Source: Bidens hawaiensis (taxonomy: Eukaryota; Streptophyta; Magnoliopsida; Asterales; Asteraceae). From it: DNA of 64,000 nucleotides. The position numbers and the translations under genes were made by a program. The notes beneath the pieces were generated by a model. The model was not told where the DNA came from and searched no databases. It saw only the letters and a program-made list of their open reading frames with translations. How positions within the stretch are numbered: position 1 is the stretch's first letter; each line of letters starts with the position of its first letter. Positions 46,270 to 56,960 of this stretch are shown in pieces. The stretch covers positions 62,001 to 126,000 of the forward strand of contig JAIQDT010003854.1 of the NCBI GenBank assembly GCA_021521415.1, written 5' to 3'.

Positions 46270-47330
46270 GTCCTAACCGCCATTTATAGGTGTTTTCTAA
46301 AAAGACGTGTTTTTTTGTCTTATATCTAACCGTGGCTTATAGCTCTATATGTGTCATATGCGTTTTTTAAAAAGACGTGTTTTTTTGTCTTCTTATGTTT
46401 AATGTATATTTTAGTTTTAATTTGATTTTATTTATTTTGATTATTGTTTTTTATTTTGTTGTTTTATTAAAATTTTTTTTTGTTGATTTTCTTTATCAAG
46501 AATTATAAAAATTATAACAAAGCAATGTAAATAAACGATATATATACACACACAACCATTACAACAAATTTGTACAAATAATAACAGAATGTAGAGATCT
46601 ATCTAAATGGCAGCGTCTCTAGCGTGCTAATAGGCGATGCTTAAATCCTAGGATTACGTGACGATAAACAAAAACAAAAAACCACCACCGCGTTCTTACC
46701 ATGAAGCGAGCACATCGAGCATTAGGCGTGGTCGCGAGGACAACGGCGACGTTGTACAATAAAAAACACAAAAATCACCACCATTACAACGAGTTTTTAC
46801 AAATAATAACAAAATGTAGAAATATATATAAATGACAACGTCATCAATGTGTTAACAGACTATAATTAAATTTTAGGATTTACGTGACGATAAAAAACAC
46901 AAAAAACCACCACCACGTTCTAACCATGAAGCGAGCACACCGGGTGTTAGGCGTGGCCGCGAGAATGACGATAGACCGGGATTAATATGCAGGTTTGATA
47001 GCGACGACAGCAACGATGATATTCGTGACACTGCCATTAAGATTGAATTTTGTTATTATTTGTACAAAATCGTTGTAATGGTTGTGTGTATGTATATATA
47101 TCGTTTATTTACATTGTTTCGTTATAATTTTAATAATTGTTAATAAAGAAAATCAACAAAAAACTCTTTTTATAATAAAACAACAAAATAAATAAGATAA
47201 AGTTAAAAGTAAAATAAAATTAAACACAAAAAGCCAAAAAAAAAAGTTTTTTTTTTCAGAAAATACACTTATATGCCACAGATAGCACTATCCATGGCAT
47301 ACAAGGGCTGTGGGGTGTGGTTAGTAAGAC
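46270..47330. mobile_element. Foldback DNA element with long inverted arms and internal duplication
   Basis: Left arm (about 46410-46590: TGTTGATTTTCTTTAT..., TGTAAATAAACGATATATAT, CACAACCATTACAACAAATT) is mirrored on the right (about 47045-47165: ATTTGTACAAAATCGTTG, GTGTGTATGTATATATATCG, AAAGAAAATCAACAAA). Outer TCTAAAAAGACG-like and CAGAAAATACACTTATA parts also pair weakly. The interior has a ~240-bp tandem duplication around CCATGAAGCGAGCACA (46701 and 46926), with CGTGACGATAAA and TTAGGCGTGG in both copies. Long inverted arms without transposase suggest a Mutator-type or foldback element. I could not fix exact ends or TSD. Confidence 0.5.
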
Positions 47331-47380
47331 CCTTTGTTAAATGTATGTGGCTAATACTGCTTTATTTAGATAACAAATGT

Positions 47381-47470
47381 GACGGGAAGGAGGGATCAAC
47401 GAACTTGAGAGGTTGGACCATGTATACGTCCTCAGTCAATGTACATTGAAATGTTTTACTGATGTTGAGC
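47381..47470 (-). pseudogene. Copia reverse-transcriptase fragment
   Basis: About 78% similar by eye to 63200-63290, which lies inside a recognisable Ty1/copia reverse transcriptase remnant on the minus strand. Too short to say more. Confidence 0.45.
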
Positions 47471-48285
47471 GGGGGCGTTCCCAATTTACAAGGGGGCAGA
47501 TATCCCTTTATTCCCTAGCATCCCATATAAAAATCGCTCCCTTAAACTTTTGAAACCGACGCTCATAAAATTTAAAAACCGACCACTACGAAAAAACAAA
47601 TTATAAATGTTATATTCTAAAATATAAACACTAATTGTCAATATAATTATCAATATCTAAATGTTAAAACTATTGTGGCTTTGACCCCAAACTAGTTTAT
47701 ACTTGCTAGCCCAATGACCATAAGCTAAGGCATTTTACTGTTAGGCCTTTGCCATATGATAAGAGATAGAATAGCTAAATAGACACATCCTATTTGATTT
47801 CAGCTTTCTCTAGACCGGGTATGGGAATAGCATGAAAAACAAGCTTCAAATACCTTTCTCAAGATGAAAGTTATCCTATAGATCAGGATCATTATATTCA
47901 TGCCTGTTTGAAATGCCAAACAAGCGGGGGCTTATGTTGTTGGTCAGTTTATTTGGGACAAGTTATGAGATCTAACTTATGATTATAGAAGTTTAAACCT
48001 TGTTAAAATGAAAAAAATAGCCTTAGTTGCAAAGAAAAATAACAAGTAGTGACAGACAACGACTCTCTTTGTTGGCTGAATTACATACATACTTCTGACT
48101 TTAGGTAATTTATTAAGTGTATCACTCATTTGATATTACTGATTTACTTTATTTGATTAGGAATAGAGATGGGGTTTAAAAATTATATAAGTTACGAACT
48201 TTAGATTTAAAGTTTCATTATGCATTTGTAATGATGTTTAACGTACTTTCTTGATTATGTAAAATTTAGTTCTTTATCTTTGTTA
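47471..48285. other. Spacer; second half duplicated at 61985-62330
   Basis: No gene. From about 47960 (AGAAGTTTAAACCTTGTTAA) to the solo LTR at 48291 the sequence matches 61985-62330 with moderate divergence. Shared phrases are TTTAGGTAATTTA, GAACTTTAGATTTAAA and TTTTCATTATGCATTT-like DNA. Confidence 0.55.
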
Positions 48286-48769
48286 ATATGTGTAAGGCCC
48301 CGTTCCCGGTAGCCCTACTTTAGCATCGGATTTACTCATAAACACAGTTCTTGCAATCAGAGTTAATTAAAACTTTCGCGGAAACGTTTACTTGAAGCAT
48401 TCGTTACAAAACATTCAATCTCTTCTTTGATACCATAAAACAAATCATTATATTTAAAACATATTTTCTTTCATCTTTAGATGCTAGCCGTTCAATCCAT
48501 GCCATGTGCCAACCTCATGCTAGCTCTTTAATTATATTCACCTGCGTGCATACTAAAAGTCAGCTACGCTGAGTGAGTTCTAGTTAATCAGGCGACATAC
48601 AATACATACACATATATTACATACATACATATCTTAACATTGTATAATTATCCATAAGAGGACGTCACATAATATCTATTAAAAGAACTATTACTATTTT
48701 CCTACTATTTATATTCTCCATAGAAGGACACTCTATATGTATATTCTTCATAGAAGGAACATCCTATAT

Positions 48770-48890
48770 ACTTTCATAGAAGGAACACTATGCTTTCCAT
48801 TAAAGGAACACTATGCTTCCCATCAAAGGAACACGGGGCTTTCCATTAAAGGAACACTATGCTTTTCATTAAAGGAACACTCTGTATATT
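48770..48890. repeat. ~29-bp tandem repeats in the solo LTR
   Basis: About five copies of TTTCCATTAAAGGAACACTA-like units. A separate pair at 48970-49100 shares TATCCGAAGATCGTTCACGT. Confidence 0.8.
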
Positions 48891-49667
48891 ATCCGTATAG
48901 GGAACTCTGTATATAAGTTATCACTTAATATCCATATAAGGAGACAATCATAGCTATCCTTGGCAATACATGCAATATCCGAAGATCGTTCACGTATCGA
49001 CAAGTAATCATCCCTGCATTTCATAAAATATCCATATCTTTATTTATAACCTAACGGTACATGCAGTATCCGAAGATCGTTCACGTACCGACAAGCAATC
49101 ATTCATACCGTACACATATATCACATAGGGCATACACTTATCACTTAGGATAAGTGTATTAACTGATCACATCGAGTATGCACACAGCCCCGAAAACATA
49201 ACAAGGAAATGGGGCTAGAAACTCACCTGATCTCAGCTACTTCTTCTGTTAACGGTTACTCCTTCTCGAGCTGTGCGCGTCTAACTGTTTAATAATTGAA
49301 TATCAAATACTACTCTAGCCACTCTCATTGCTACTTAATCAGTCTTATGCGTCTAAGCCGGTTTTACTTCATTGAATCATTACCGGTTAGTTAATCGTTA
49401 CTCGTTAACCTTTTAAAGGTATCTTTCATAATTTATCAAAGTCCAAGGGCTAATATGTAATTAAATCATTCTTTTCTAAGTCCAGGGACCATTCTGTCAT
49501 TCTATTAAGCTTCTAATTCGTTACTTTGGTCTTAGCGAATTGGACTTTCTAATTCGTTATCTCTGTTAACGGATGGTTTTAACGAATCAAGGGTAATTCG
49601 TTACCATTTTCCTTAACGAATCGGATAAAGAATCAAGCCTAGTTCGTTAGGCTTCCTTATGTGAATC

Positions 49668-49867
49668 AGCTAAAGAATCACCCTCTGATTCGCTAAGCTC
49701 CCATAACGAACTAGCTAAAGAATCACCCTCTTATTCGCTAAGCTCCCATAACGAACTAGCTAAAGAATCACCCTCTGATTCGCTAAGCTCCCATAACGAA
49801 CTAGCTAACGAATCACCCTCTGATTCGCTAAGCTCCCATAACGAACTAGCTATAGAATCACCCATAA
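49668..49867. repeat. 45-bp tandem array in the solo LTR
   Basis: About four and a half near-identical 45-bp units with AAAGAATCACCCTCTGATTC and GCTAAGCTCCCATAACGAAC. The low divergence between units means the array expanded recently. Confidence 0.9.
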
Positions 49868-50738
49868 CGAATCACCCATAGTTCTTATCCAGACTTTGAC
49901 TCAAGGGTCAAAGTCAAAATCGTCAAGAACAGCAAATAGTCAACAGATCTTAGATCTGCAATTAAACCTTCGTTTCTTAAAAATATCACGATTTTGGTAT
50001 CAACGGAATCGTCTTACCAGCGCCTACAAACCCCAACCATCAAATCGGCCTAACATCGATGTTTAAGGGGTGCGATTTAGGCATATAGGTTACGGGTTCT
50101 TTTAGGTTAACAATTAACCTATCAAACGCTAATCAATTCCAGTAATATTTGTTGTTTTGGGTTCGTTTATAACAAACTAACACAGATCTATGATTTCCCA
50201 AATCAAACCGAACCTATACGAACGATTTCTAACTATAAACGTACCTTGAACGAGTCGAACTACGAACATGGTTAAGCCTTGATGTTGTTTTGGTCCGTCA
50301 CGACGTTCCAGCACCAACAAGCTCGGGTTTTCGCCTTCGGATCTTGGTTCGGGTTATAAGATGGTTTTGTGTGTGTTTTCTAAGGTATAGGCTAGTGTGT
50401 AGATTAGGATAAAAATGGAAAGGATTAGGGTTTAAGGGGTATTTATACTCCCTTAAGCCCATGGACCTAAGACCCATATTTCCCTTTTGGCCCATAATTA
50501 AGTCCATCAAAATGCCTACTTATCCTATCATATTTTATTATTATTATTACTATCCGAACGAAAAATTGGGATGTTACAATATGACCTAACCCGAATCTAA
50601 CATATATTATATATATATATATAGCAATAGTCAGATGGCCCTTATGAATTATCCCCCCCCCCCCAATTTAAAAATTTTTTACTGGGTCTACCACTAATGT
50701 TAAGTTGATTGAGTTTCTATAAGAGAGAGAGAGAGTAT

Positions 50739-51132
50739 CTTTTTTTTAGAATAACGACTTTCTTATGTTTAGGCTACTGCACTCTTCAAATTTGGAGAGC
50801 TCCGATGCCCCACTCTGGCCAGACTATGCTGTCTTAACCAGACTCATGCTGGTTTCAGAGTTTGGCTTGGGCGTTCCCCCGGGAAACCATACTGCCGACT
50901 GCCACTTGACAGCTGTTGTGCCACCACAAGAGCATAACTCTCTGGCGTAACACAAGGTGGGATAAAAACCTGGGTGGGCTTAGGGTTCGAACCGACAACC
51001 TATGTACAAGGCTTAGCTCAAATCCTTCATTGCCAATATCCATCCAAATATGACATAAGTGAGATTCAAACTTGAGTCTCAACCGGAGAATCCAAGCCTC
51101 TTACCACTAGACCACAAGTGGGGGATAAGTTG
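50739..51132 (-). mobile_element. tRNA-derived SINE, apparently with two tRNA-like parts
   Basis: On the minus strand the 5' part reads TGGTCTAGTGGTAAGAGG (A box) and GTTTGAATCTC (B box); further in lies a second B-box-like GTCGGTTCGAACCC; the 3' end is an A-run (T-run 50741-50748 on the plus strand). GAGAGTA at 50732-50738 and 51133-51139 is a short candidate TSD. Sequence matching the 63345 block resumes right after the right-hand copy, which supports the insertion boundary. Confidence 0.7.
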
Positions 51133-51139
51133 GAGAGTA

Positions 51140-51943
51140 GCTAGTGGGTAGTTATTCTATTTTCATGTTTGTGTCATAATTCAATCAAATGAGGTTATTG
51201 TAAGCTATGACTTCAATCAAATAAGAATAATTTCTTTTATTGGTAGACTATTCTAGTAAGATGGATCGAATCCGGTTCTCATATTTATTTCTTATAAGTT
51301 CTTATCAATTCTTGTTTCGAATATTGATTTTTTTAAGATCAAATAGACGTACCATTTTTCTTATCAATAAGAATATATATGTAGAATTCTTTTCCTTGGG
51401 GGAGTCAGTTTTCCCGCAAGAAGTAATGAGAACAATGATAAAATGAATTCTATGTCTAAATATTATCGGTAAAAGCTTTTCAGTTGTAGCTAATATCTTA
51501 TAAGGAATATTTCTGACAACTTCAAGAGAAAAAGAGCCTTTTACCTATTAAAGAGATATCGGAATTTGATTTTCTTTGATTACCCTCAGTCTTACGAGAA
51601 ATACACTCTAATTATTCGTAATTGGGAAAAAAAGAAAATAAAAAAAATATGCTTGTTGAAGGTGGAGTTTGGAAACAGAACAATTCATTCTATCATGTAT
51701 CCTCGATTATTGCAGCCTTATATGTTATGTTTCAATTATTGATTCCAATATTGAGTGAAAGGTTATACCTATGGTCCAATATGTCAATCATAGTTATACC
51801 GATAGAAAGTAGAGGGGAAGAAACACTTCACCTAGGAATTTACAATATTCAAACTTTTTAATATACGATCTCTTTCATTAGCGCGTTGGGATGAAAAGAA
51901 TGGGCATGACAACAAACATCCATCTCGTTTGTATTTTGGATAC
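51140..51943. other. Spacer partly duplicated at 63345-63640
   Basis: 51133-51400 is similar to 63345-63640 (GATAGCTAGTGG, TTCTATTTTCATG, AAGCTATGACTTCAAT, ATTGATTTTTTTAAGA). The rest, with a 79-codon frame at 51622-51861, is unrecognised. An organelle-DNA origin crossed my mind for 51340-51880, but I could not support it. Confidence 0.5.
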
Positions 51944-51951
51944 CCGTATAA

Positions 51952-52267
51952 CATGGCCGGCTCAACAACTTTGGTGGCCTAAAACAATGTTTACAAACGA
52001 AACGTTGTTGTAAAAAAATATCTTTTGTTCACTCAAAATAAATCAACATATTGATGTTGTCTTTAATATTTTTAAAAATAAATAAGTAATACAATTTCTT
52101 ACACATTTATAGACTTAATTCAGTTTAATTGTTGTTTAAGTCATACACATCAATCCAAATTCCAATTTACAAATGTATAACTACTAATTTTGTTATGAAA
52201 ATTGGAGGCTTCAAAAAGTGAAGCATGAAACCCTAACTTTATTTTACTGTCCTTAAAAACGGCTATG
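51952..52267. mobile_element. hAT-type MITE
   Basis: 316 bp with an 8-bp target duplication CCGTATAA (51944-51951, 52268-52275). Ends CATGGCCGG and reverse complement CATAGCCGT. The start GGCCGGCTCAACA...GGTGGCCTAAA is a common look of hAT MITEs. Non-coding. Confidence 0.75.
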
Positions 52268-52275
52268 CCGTATAA

Positions 52276-52953
52276 CCATTGAAAACTGTTAAAGTGATTA
52301 ATATTTGGAAATTGGATGCTTTAATTTTGCAAAGTAATATTTATTTGTTTCCTTCTCATTTACTTTAATAATTGATACATTAATATATTATGATGGTTAA
52401 TATACTTCTACTAGTTTTATCCCACGTATTACGAGTGTGGTTTTATATTATTTGTTCTAATATTTATTTATTTTTTGAATTTATATTTTTTATTGTATGA
52501 AAGTTAATAATATACTTATGGTTTGGCGATAAATTGTTTCACAAATAAATGATATGTTATAACCCGATTTAAAAGTTATATGGTCTTGATGAGACCCAAA
52601 CCCGTTTATTTGTTTTACTATAAAATTGGTTTTTTAATTATAAATAATATTGGGTTTGGATCAAATACAAATGAAATTAACATGTTAAACGTGAGAATCA
52701 AGTAGAGTAATTATATATACAAGTAGAGTATTTATGTAATTACTCTATGATAATTACTCTATGATGTAATTACAAAATTACTCTACTTGTATATATAATT
52801 ACTCTACTTGATTCTCATGTTTTGCATGTTAATTTCATTTGTACGTTAACCATCCCCATAATATTTATGGAAAGTTAATAATATACCTATGGTTTGATGA
52901 GACCCAAGACCCGTTTATTTTTTTTACTATAAAATTGGTTTTTTAATTATAAT

Positions 52954-52988
<35 letters not shown>

Positions 52989-53600
52989 CTTTTTTAAAAT
53001 AAATAAGATATTAATTTTTAGTATATCCTATTTCATAGGATTTTTAAATCAATAATTTGGTGAGGATAATTTTTAATTTAATGAGATGTTATAACCCGTT
53101 TAAGGAATATCTGGGTTTGGTAAGACCCATACCCATGAATTCGGGTCAAATGCATGAGAAGCCTCTATTTAAAAATCAAGCAAATCTGGTAACTCCAAAA
53201 AAAGGGGGAACGACCACATCGCGACACATAAGATTTTTATGTTTTCGTTTATATATATTATAGATTTTATGTTATATTTTAGTAGTAAAGATTTTCATGA
53301 TCTAAGATAATCATTGTTTGATTTTCTCAATCATTATAGTATAAATTAGTAATATTTAACCAAACGACATCCAAAAAACCCTATTCTCACATCTCAGTTA
53401 GACTGTGTGTTGTGGGGGGTTTCGTTAGCCTTAAATTCATCCTATAATATTGCGTCAAAGTGTGTTGATTTCACGCTGACTAGGCTTCGTATTATAAATC
53501 CCCAGCTCACTCACTTGACCCGTTGTGCATAAAGCCCCTGCTCATGAGCCATAAATAACCAAACATTCCTCTCCAAACTCCCTTCTTTGGCGCTAGCCGC
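52276..53600. other. Spacer with direct and inverted repeats
   Basis: AT-rich, no gene. A ~75-bp phrase with GAGACCCAAACCCGTTTATT and ACTATAAAATTGGTTTTTTA appears at about 52590 and 52895, on either side of the hairpin at 52666-52843. A TA microsatellite lies at about 52945-52990. Parts resemble 55790-56010. Confidence 0.55.
52666..52843. repeat. 178-bp near-perfect hairpin
   Basis: Arms of about 65 bp: left from TACAAATGAAATTAACATG, right its reverse complement ending CATTTGTA. GAGAATCAAGTAGAGTAATT and the next ~18 bases pair perfectly, with only a few mismatches nearer the base. The loop itself repeats TAATTACTCTATGA. This may be a young foldback MITE or a small-RNA precursor. Confidence 0.85.
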
Positions 53601-53621
53601 AGTCCCATTGCGCCTCCATTC

Positions 53622-53890
53622 GTTGGAGGGTGTTGCTATGTTCGTGATCAACATGGAAGTGGAAAAGGGCTAGCGCCCTAGTTGAAGTGGCCACAACATG
53701 AAATCTTATGGTGTAGGAATACAAAGGGCTAAATGAACTTTAAGTGACCCTCTTCGTTGGAGGATGTTTTGGTGTTCGTGATCTACATGGCAGTGGAAAG
53801 GGCACTACCCGTTGAAGTGGTCACAACACACAATCTTATACATAATCTTATGGCGTAGGAATTTAAAGGACTAAATGAACTGGAAGTGGC
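53622..53890. repeat. Two tandem ~130-bp repeats
   Basis: CGTTGGAGGrTGTT, TGTTCGTGATC, GTTGAAGTGG, CACAACA, ATCTTATGG and GTAGGAAT recur in order in 53622-53748 and 53755-53890. No coding sense found. Confidence 0.75.
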
Positions 53891-53941
53891 TGGACATTAG
53901 TTGGGTCTTAATTGGGTTTCTATGGTGTATGAATTGTCATT

Positions 53942-54612
53942 TGTAACACCCGGCCCCTCGCACCACATATATTGTCCGTTTTGCCCACGAAGAGCCCACT
54001 GATTTGTTTTTGGTTTCATAGGTAGAGACTAATCCCACCTGAGTATCTGTGGAGCTCTCCTCTCGTCAACTATCATTAAGCCCAAAACGCGTTGGTGAAT
54101 TAAGAGGCGGGACATGTACTTATGAACCAATAATCTCTCCCGTCCACTGCCGATGTGAGATTTGCCTAGGGTGTTACAAATATTCCCCTTTTGGACTCAT
54201 CATCCTCGATGAGGTTTGCCCCACCATCCAATCCGGGATGTGGGAGTCGCGTAAGGTGTGCCTCTCGACACCCCTGGGGACTCACCAACCTTGATGAGGT
54301 TTGCCCCACCATCCCGAACGGACCAGAAGTGGCTTTGATACTAGTTGTAACATTGGCTCATCGCATCACGAATATTGTCCGCCTTGTCAACGAAGAGCTC
54401 ACGAATTTATTTTTGGCTGCATAGGTAGAGATTTCTTAGGAGGTTACCCATGCTGCTGCTACTTCCACTTGAGCATGCTTAACTATGAAGATCTCCTCTC
54501 ATCCACTAGCATTGCCCAAAATGCGTTGGTGATTTAAAAGGCGGATCATTTACTTATGAACCATGGATATCTCCTGTCCACGCCCGATGTGAGATTTACT
54601 TATGGTGTTACA
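53942..54612 (-). mobile_element. Cassandra-type TRIM retrotransposon with 5S-like sequence
   Basis: LTRs 53942-54178 and 54346-54612 start TGTAACA and end TGTTACA, flanked by TCATT and TCGTT (one mismatch). On the minus strand a primer site TAGTATCAAAGCC follows the 5' LTR, close to the iMet type. The right LTR holds AGGAGGTTACCCATGCTGCT and GAGCATGCTTAACTATGAAG, decayed reverse complement of the 5S rRNA promoter half. The left LTR has a more degraded version. No coding capacity. 5S-bearing LTRs are the hallmark of Cassandra. Confidence 0.85.
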
Positions 54613-54830
54613 TCGTTTGACATGGCGTAATTAAACATTAAAGGAAATAACAAAGAACAAGTTGTTTAACACACACAGGATCGTTATCGTACACTAACAT
54701 GTTTATATTAAGTAATATACAATATGTTTTTCCTGGTTGTAGATTATGAGCGTGCAGTATATATATTGAAATTTCTTTCAAGTGGTAGTAACAATACGAG
54801 TGTTCGGACTAAAACCATTACCAGATATAA

Positions 54831-55133
54831 GACTTGTCCCACATTAGTTGTACGGGCAATTGATATGGGGTTTATAAGCCAAATGAGTTCCCTAACCAAT
54901 CGGACTAGTCTTTTGGATTGAATTCTTCTGTTTGGCTTGTAACGTTGGTAATCCGAACCAACCGTGGAGTGGTGGCATGGAGGAATCCAGCCATAACCAA
55001 CAAAGACGTTGGCCCTGTGGGACATGTCCGACATTGGTTGTATAGGCAATTGATGTGGGTTAATAAGCCAAATGAGTTCCCTCACCCATTGGACTAGTCT
55101 TTTTGGTTGAGTTTTTCTATTTGTCTTGTAACA
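54831..55133. repeat. Pair of ~113-bp direct repeats, TRIM- or LTR-like
   Basis: Copies at 54831-54943 and 55021-55133 share GACnTGTCCnACATT, GGCAATTGATnTGGG, AAGCCAAATGAGTTCCCT and GGACTAGTCTTTT. GTCCCACATnGGTTG phrases are common in plant LTRs. Ends and primer site are unclear, so the type is not certain. Confidence 0.6.
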
Positions 55134-55189
55134 ATGAGTAGTGACGAATTTAAAAGAAAAGTTGAGTGGTAGCGCGAGCTAAAAATGGG

Positions 55190-56365
55190 CTAAATGAGAA
55201 GTGTACATTCCAAATTTTGTTTTTCAGTCAGTTGGTTCTCTGCAATGATGTTTAAATGTTTAATCAAAGTCTATAATATTATTAATCAAAGCTCAACATG
55301 TAACAATATATGGGATGATTGAATGTGGCTCAAAAGTTGCATACCATATTACTTGGGGGGGGGGGGGGTTGCCTTGTGACACATTACGGCGAATAGCAGT
55401 TGATAATCGGTTGAGATTACAGCTTGAAAGTTAATTGCGAAGCCCTAAATCTAGATATGTGTGTGTTTGTTGGTATGTGGATGAAGACGATGATGTTGGG
55501 TGGTGATCGTAGCAAGTGGGCATAGAAGTTGGTGGGCCCCACTCTCACATTTTTATTTAATTATTTTATGTGGTGGGCTTAATATCATTCATGTCATCTT
55601 CCATTTCATAAAAAAAACCAACTGGGTTAGACAACTTTAGGAAAAAAAAGTACAGCGGAGAAAAGTAGGTTTAAAATTGGGACTATCTTAAAATATTCTT
55701 AAGTTGTATTAGCTACTACCAATGATTCAAAAAAGTTGAAATTGTTAAGATCCAATAACTTTTTAAAATTTGATCATTTTTATAAATAGGAACTTTTGAT
55801 GTTTATATTATGTAAAGTAATAATTATTTGTTTACTTCTCAAATACTTTCACATTTGATGCATTAATATATTTATGATGGTAAATATAATTCTATTTTAT
55901 GTTATATTTTAGTATATAAAGATTTTCGGGATCTATGGTAATCATTGTTAAATTTTTTCAATATTAACATATAAAATAGGGTTCGAGAAAGCCCTAATAT
56001 CATACCTCACTTATCAAAACGATTTTTTTTTTCAAAATGTGAACAAACTAAGGGGTAAATAAAATGGTTTGAAGGAGATAGAAAATTTTCTTTTGTGTTT
56101 GTAGATAATCTGTCATTTGAAATTTCGAATCTTATAAAATTGTTATGGTATTATCTTATCTTGTCCGGTGAAATCCGCTATTTGAAATTCAATAAAAAGT
56201 AAATGGGCTGAATGGGAAGTGTACACATTATTTTCGAGCAGTAGGTTCTCTGCAACAATGTTCAATCAAATTCTAGAATATTATTAATCAAAACTTTGCA
56301 TGTACGGTATATGGGATGATTGAATGTTGCTCAAAAACAACATACCATATTACTTGTAGAGGTAG
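55190..56365. repeat. Local ~1-kb tandem duplication, no gene
   Basis: 55195-55365 and 56210-56365 match (GAAGTGTACA, GGTTCTCTGCAA, ATATTATTAATCAAA, TATGGGATGATTGAATG, CATACCATATTACTTG). The stretch between them matches 52310-53400 in pieces. A G-run of about 15 lies near 55354-55370. Confidence 0.6.
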
Positions 56366-56395
56366 GGTATTAAACCTACCATTTAACCAAGTATA

Positions 56396-56960
56396 ACACC
56401 CAAGTTAATGCACTGGGCGGAACACTAGGCGCCCGGATGTCACTTACGCCAGGCGTAGTGCATGGCGCCAAGAGTGTAGTCCAATATAATAAACTTTTCC
56501 TGACATCTTGGGGATAAACAACCAACCAATGTGGATTAGACAACACACAAAGAATGGTACAAACAGTACAAAAACGTCCTTGTCAAAAGGTCATGATGCC
56601 CACCAACTTCCACCAACCACCATGACCGGACGGGTGGAGAATATTATTGGTGGAAAACCTGACAAGGTAGTTGATCACACTCTCTCTCCTCCGGCTATAA
56701 ATACCAATGGATCTCCAAATGGTAAAGGACATGCTCTCTCCCATTTACCATTATCAAGTTATATTATCCTGTACTACCAAGTACTGATTCTCACGCCGGA
56801 GGGTGGTTACGAGAGAATCCCCCCCCCACCATTTCCTCGTAACGAGCTTACGGTGTTCTGTTTTGCAGGATACACTCGTCTGCGCCAAGAAGGTTTTATA
56901 ACCCATCGTAGGGAATACTTAACCATAACCCTCGGACTAACGTGTTAGACCTTGAAGGGA
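56396..56960 (+). mobile_element. LTR-like fragment
   Basis: CTCCGGCTATAAATACC (TATA box near 56695), CATGCTCTCTC and a downstream GGAGGGTGGTTACGAGAGAATC stretch look like the promoter and R-U5 of an LTR. I could not find a matching second LTR, TG...CA ends or TSD. The frame at 56508-56948 crosses the TATA region and is not coding. Confidence 0.4.

Larger units (their letters stand above)
48291..50578 (-). mobile_element. Solo LTR (2288 bp)
   Basis: Starts TGTAAGGCCCCG, ends GGGATGTTACA, and is flanked by a perfect 5-bp duplication ATATG (48286-48290, 50579-50583). No gag, pol, PBS or PPT is present, so internal sequence was lost by LTR-LTR recombination. A TATAAATA box on the minus strand near 50440 gives the orientation. 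Terminal bases resemble the chromovirus LTR ends at 22035 and 29429, but the bodies are not alike. Confidence 0.85.

Noticed and set aside
49668..49867. CRISPR-like regular repeat array
   Set aside because: Units are directly adjacent with no spacers, inside a plant LTR. CRISPR does not occur in such a genome.
51340..51880. Possible organelle-derived insertion
   Set aside because: Base composition suggested it, but I recognised no chloroplast or mitochondrial gene and part of it is duplicated in the nuclear block at 63345.
54430..54500. Possible 5S rRNA gene
   Set aside because: Only part of 5S is present, with many mismatches, inside an LTR with TG...CA ends and a partner LTR. It is Cassandra, not a ribosomal gene.
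56508..56948. 146-codon frame
   Set aside because: It crosses a TATA box and leader of an LTR-like fragment and has no recognisable domain.
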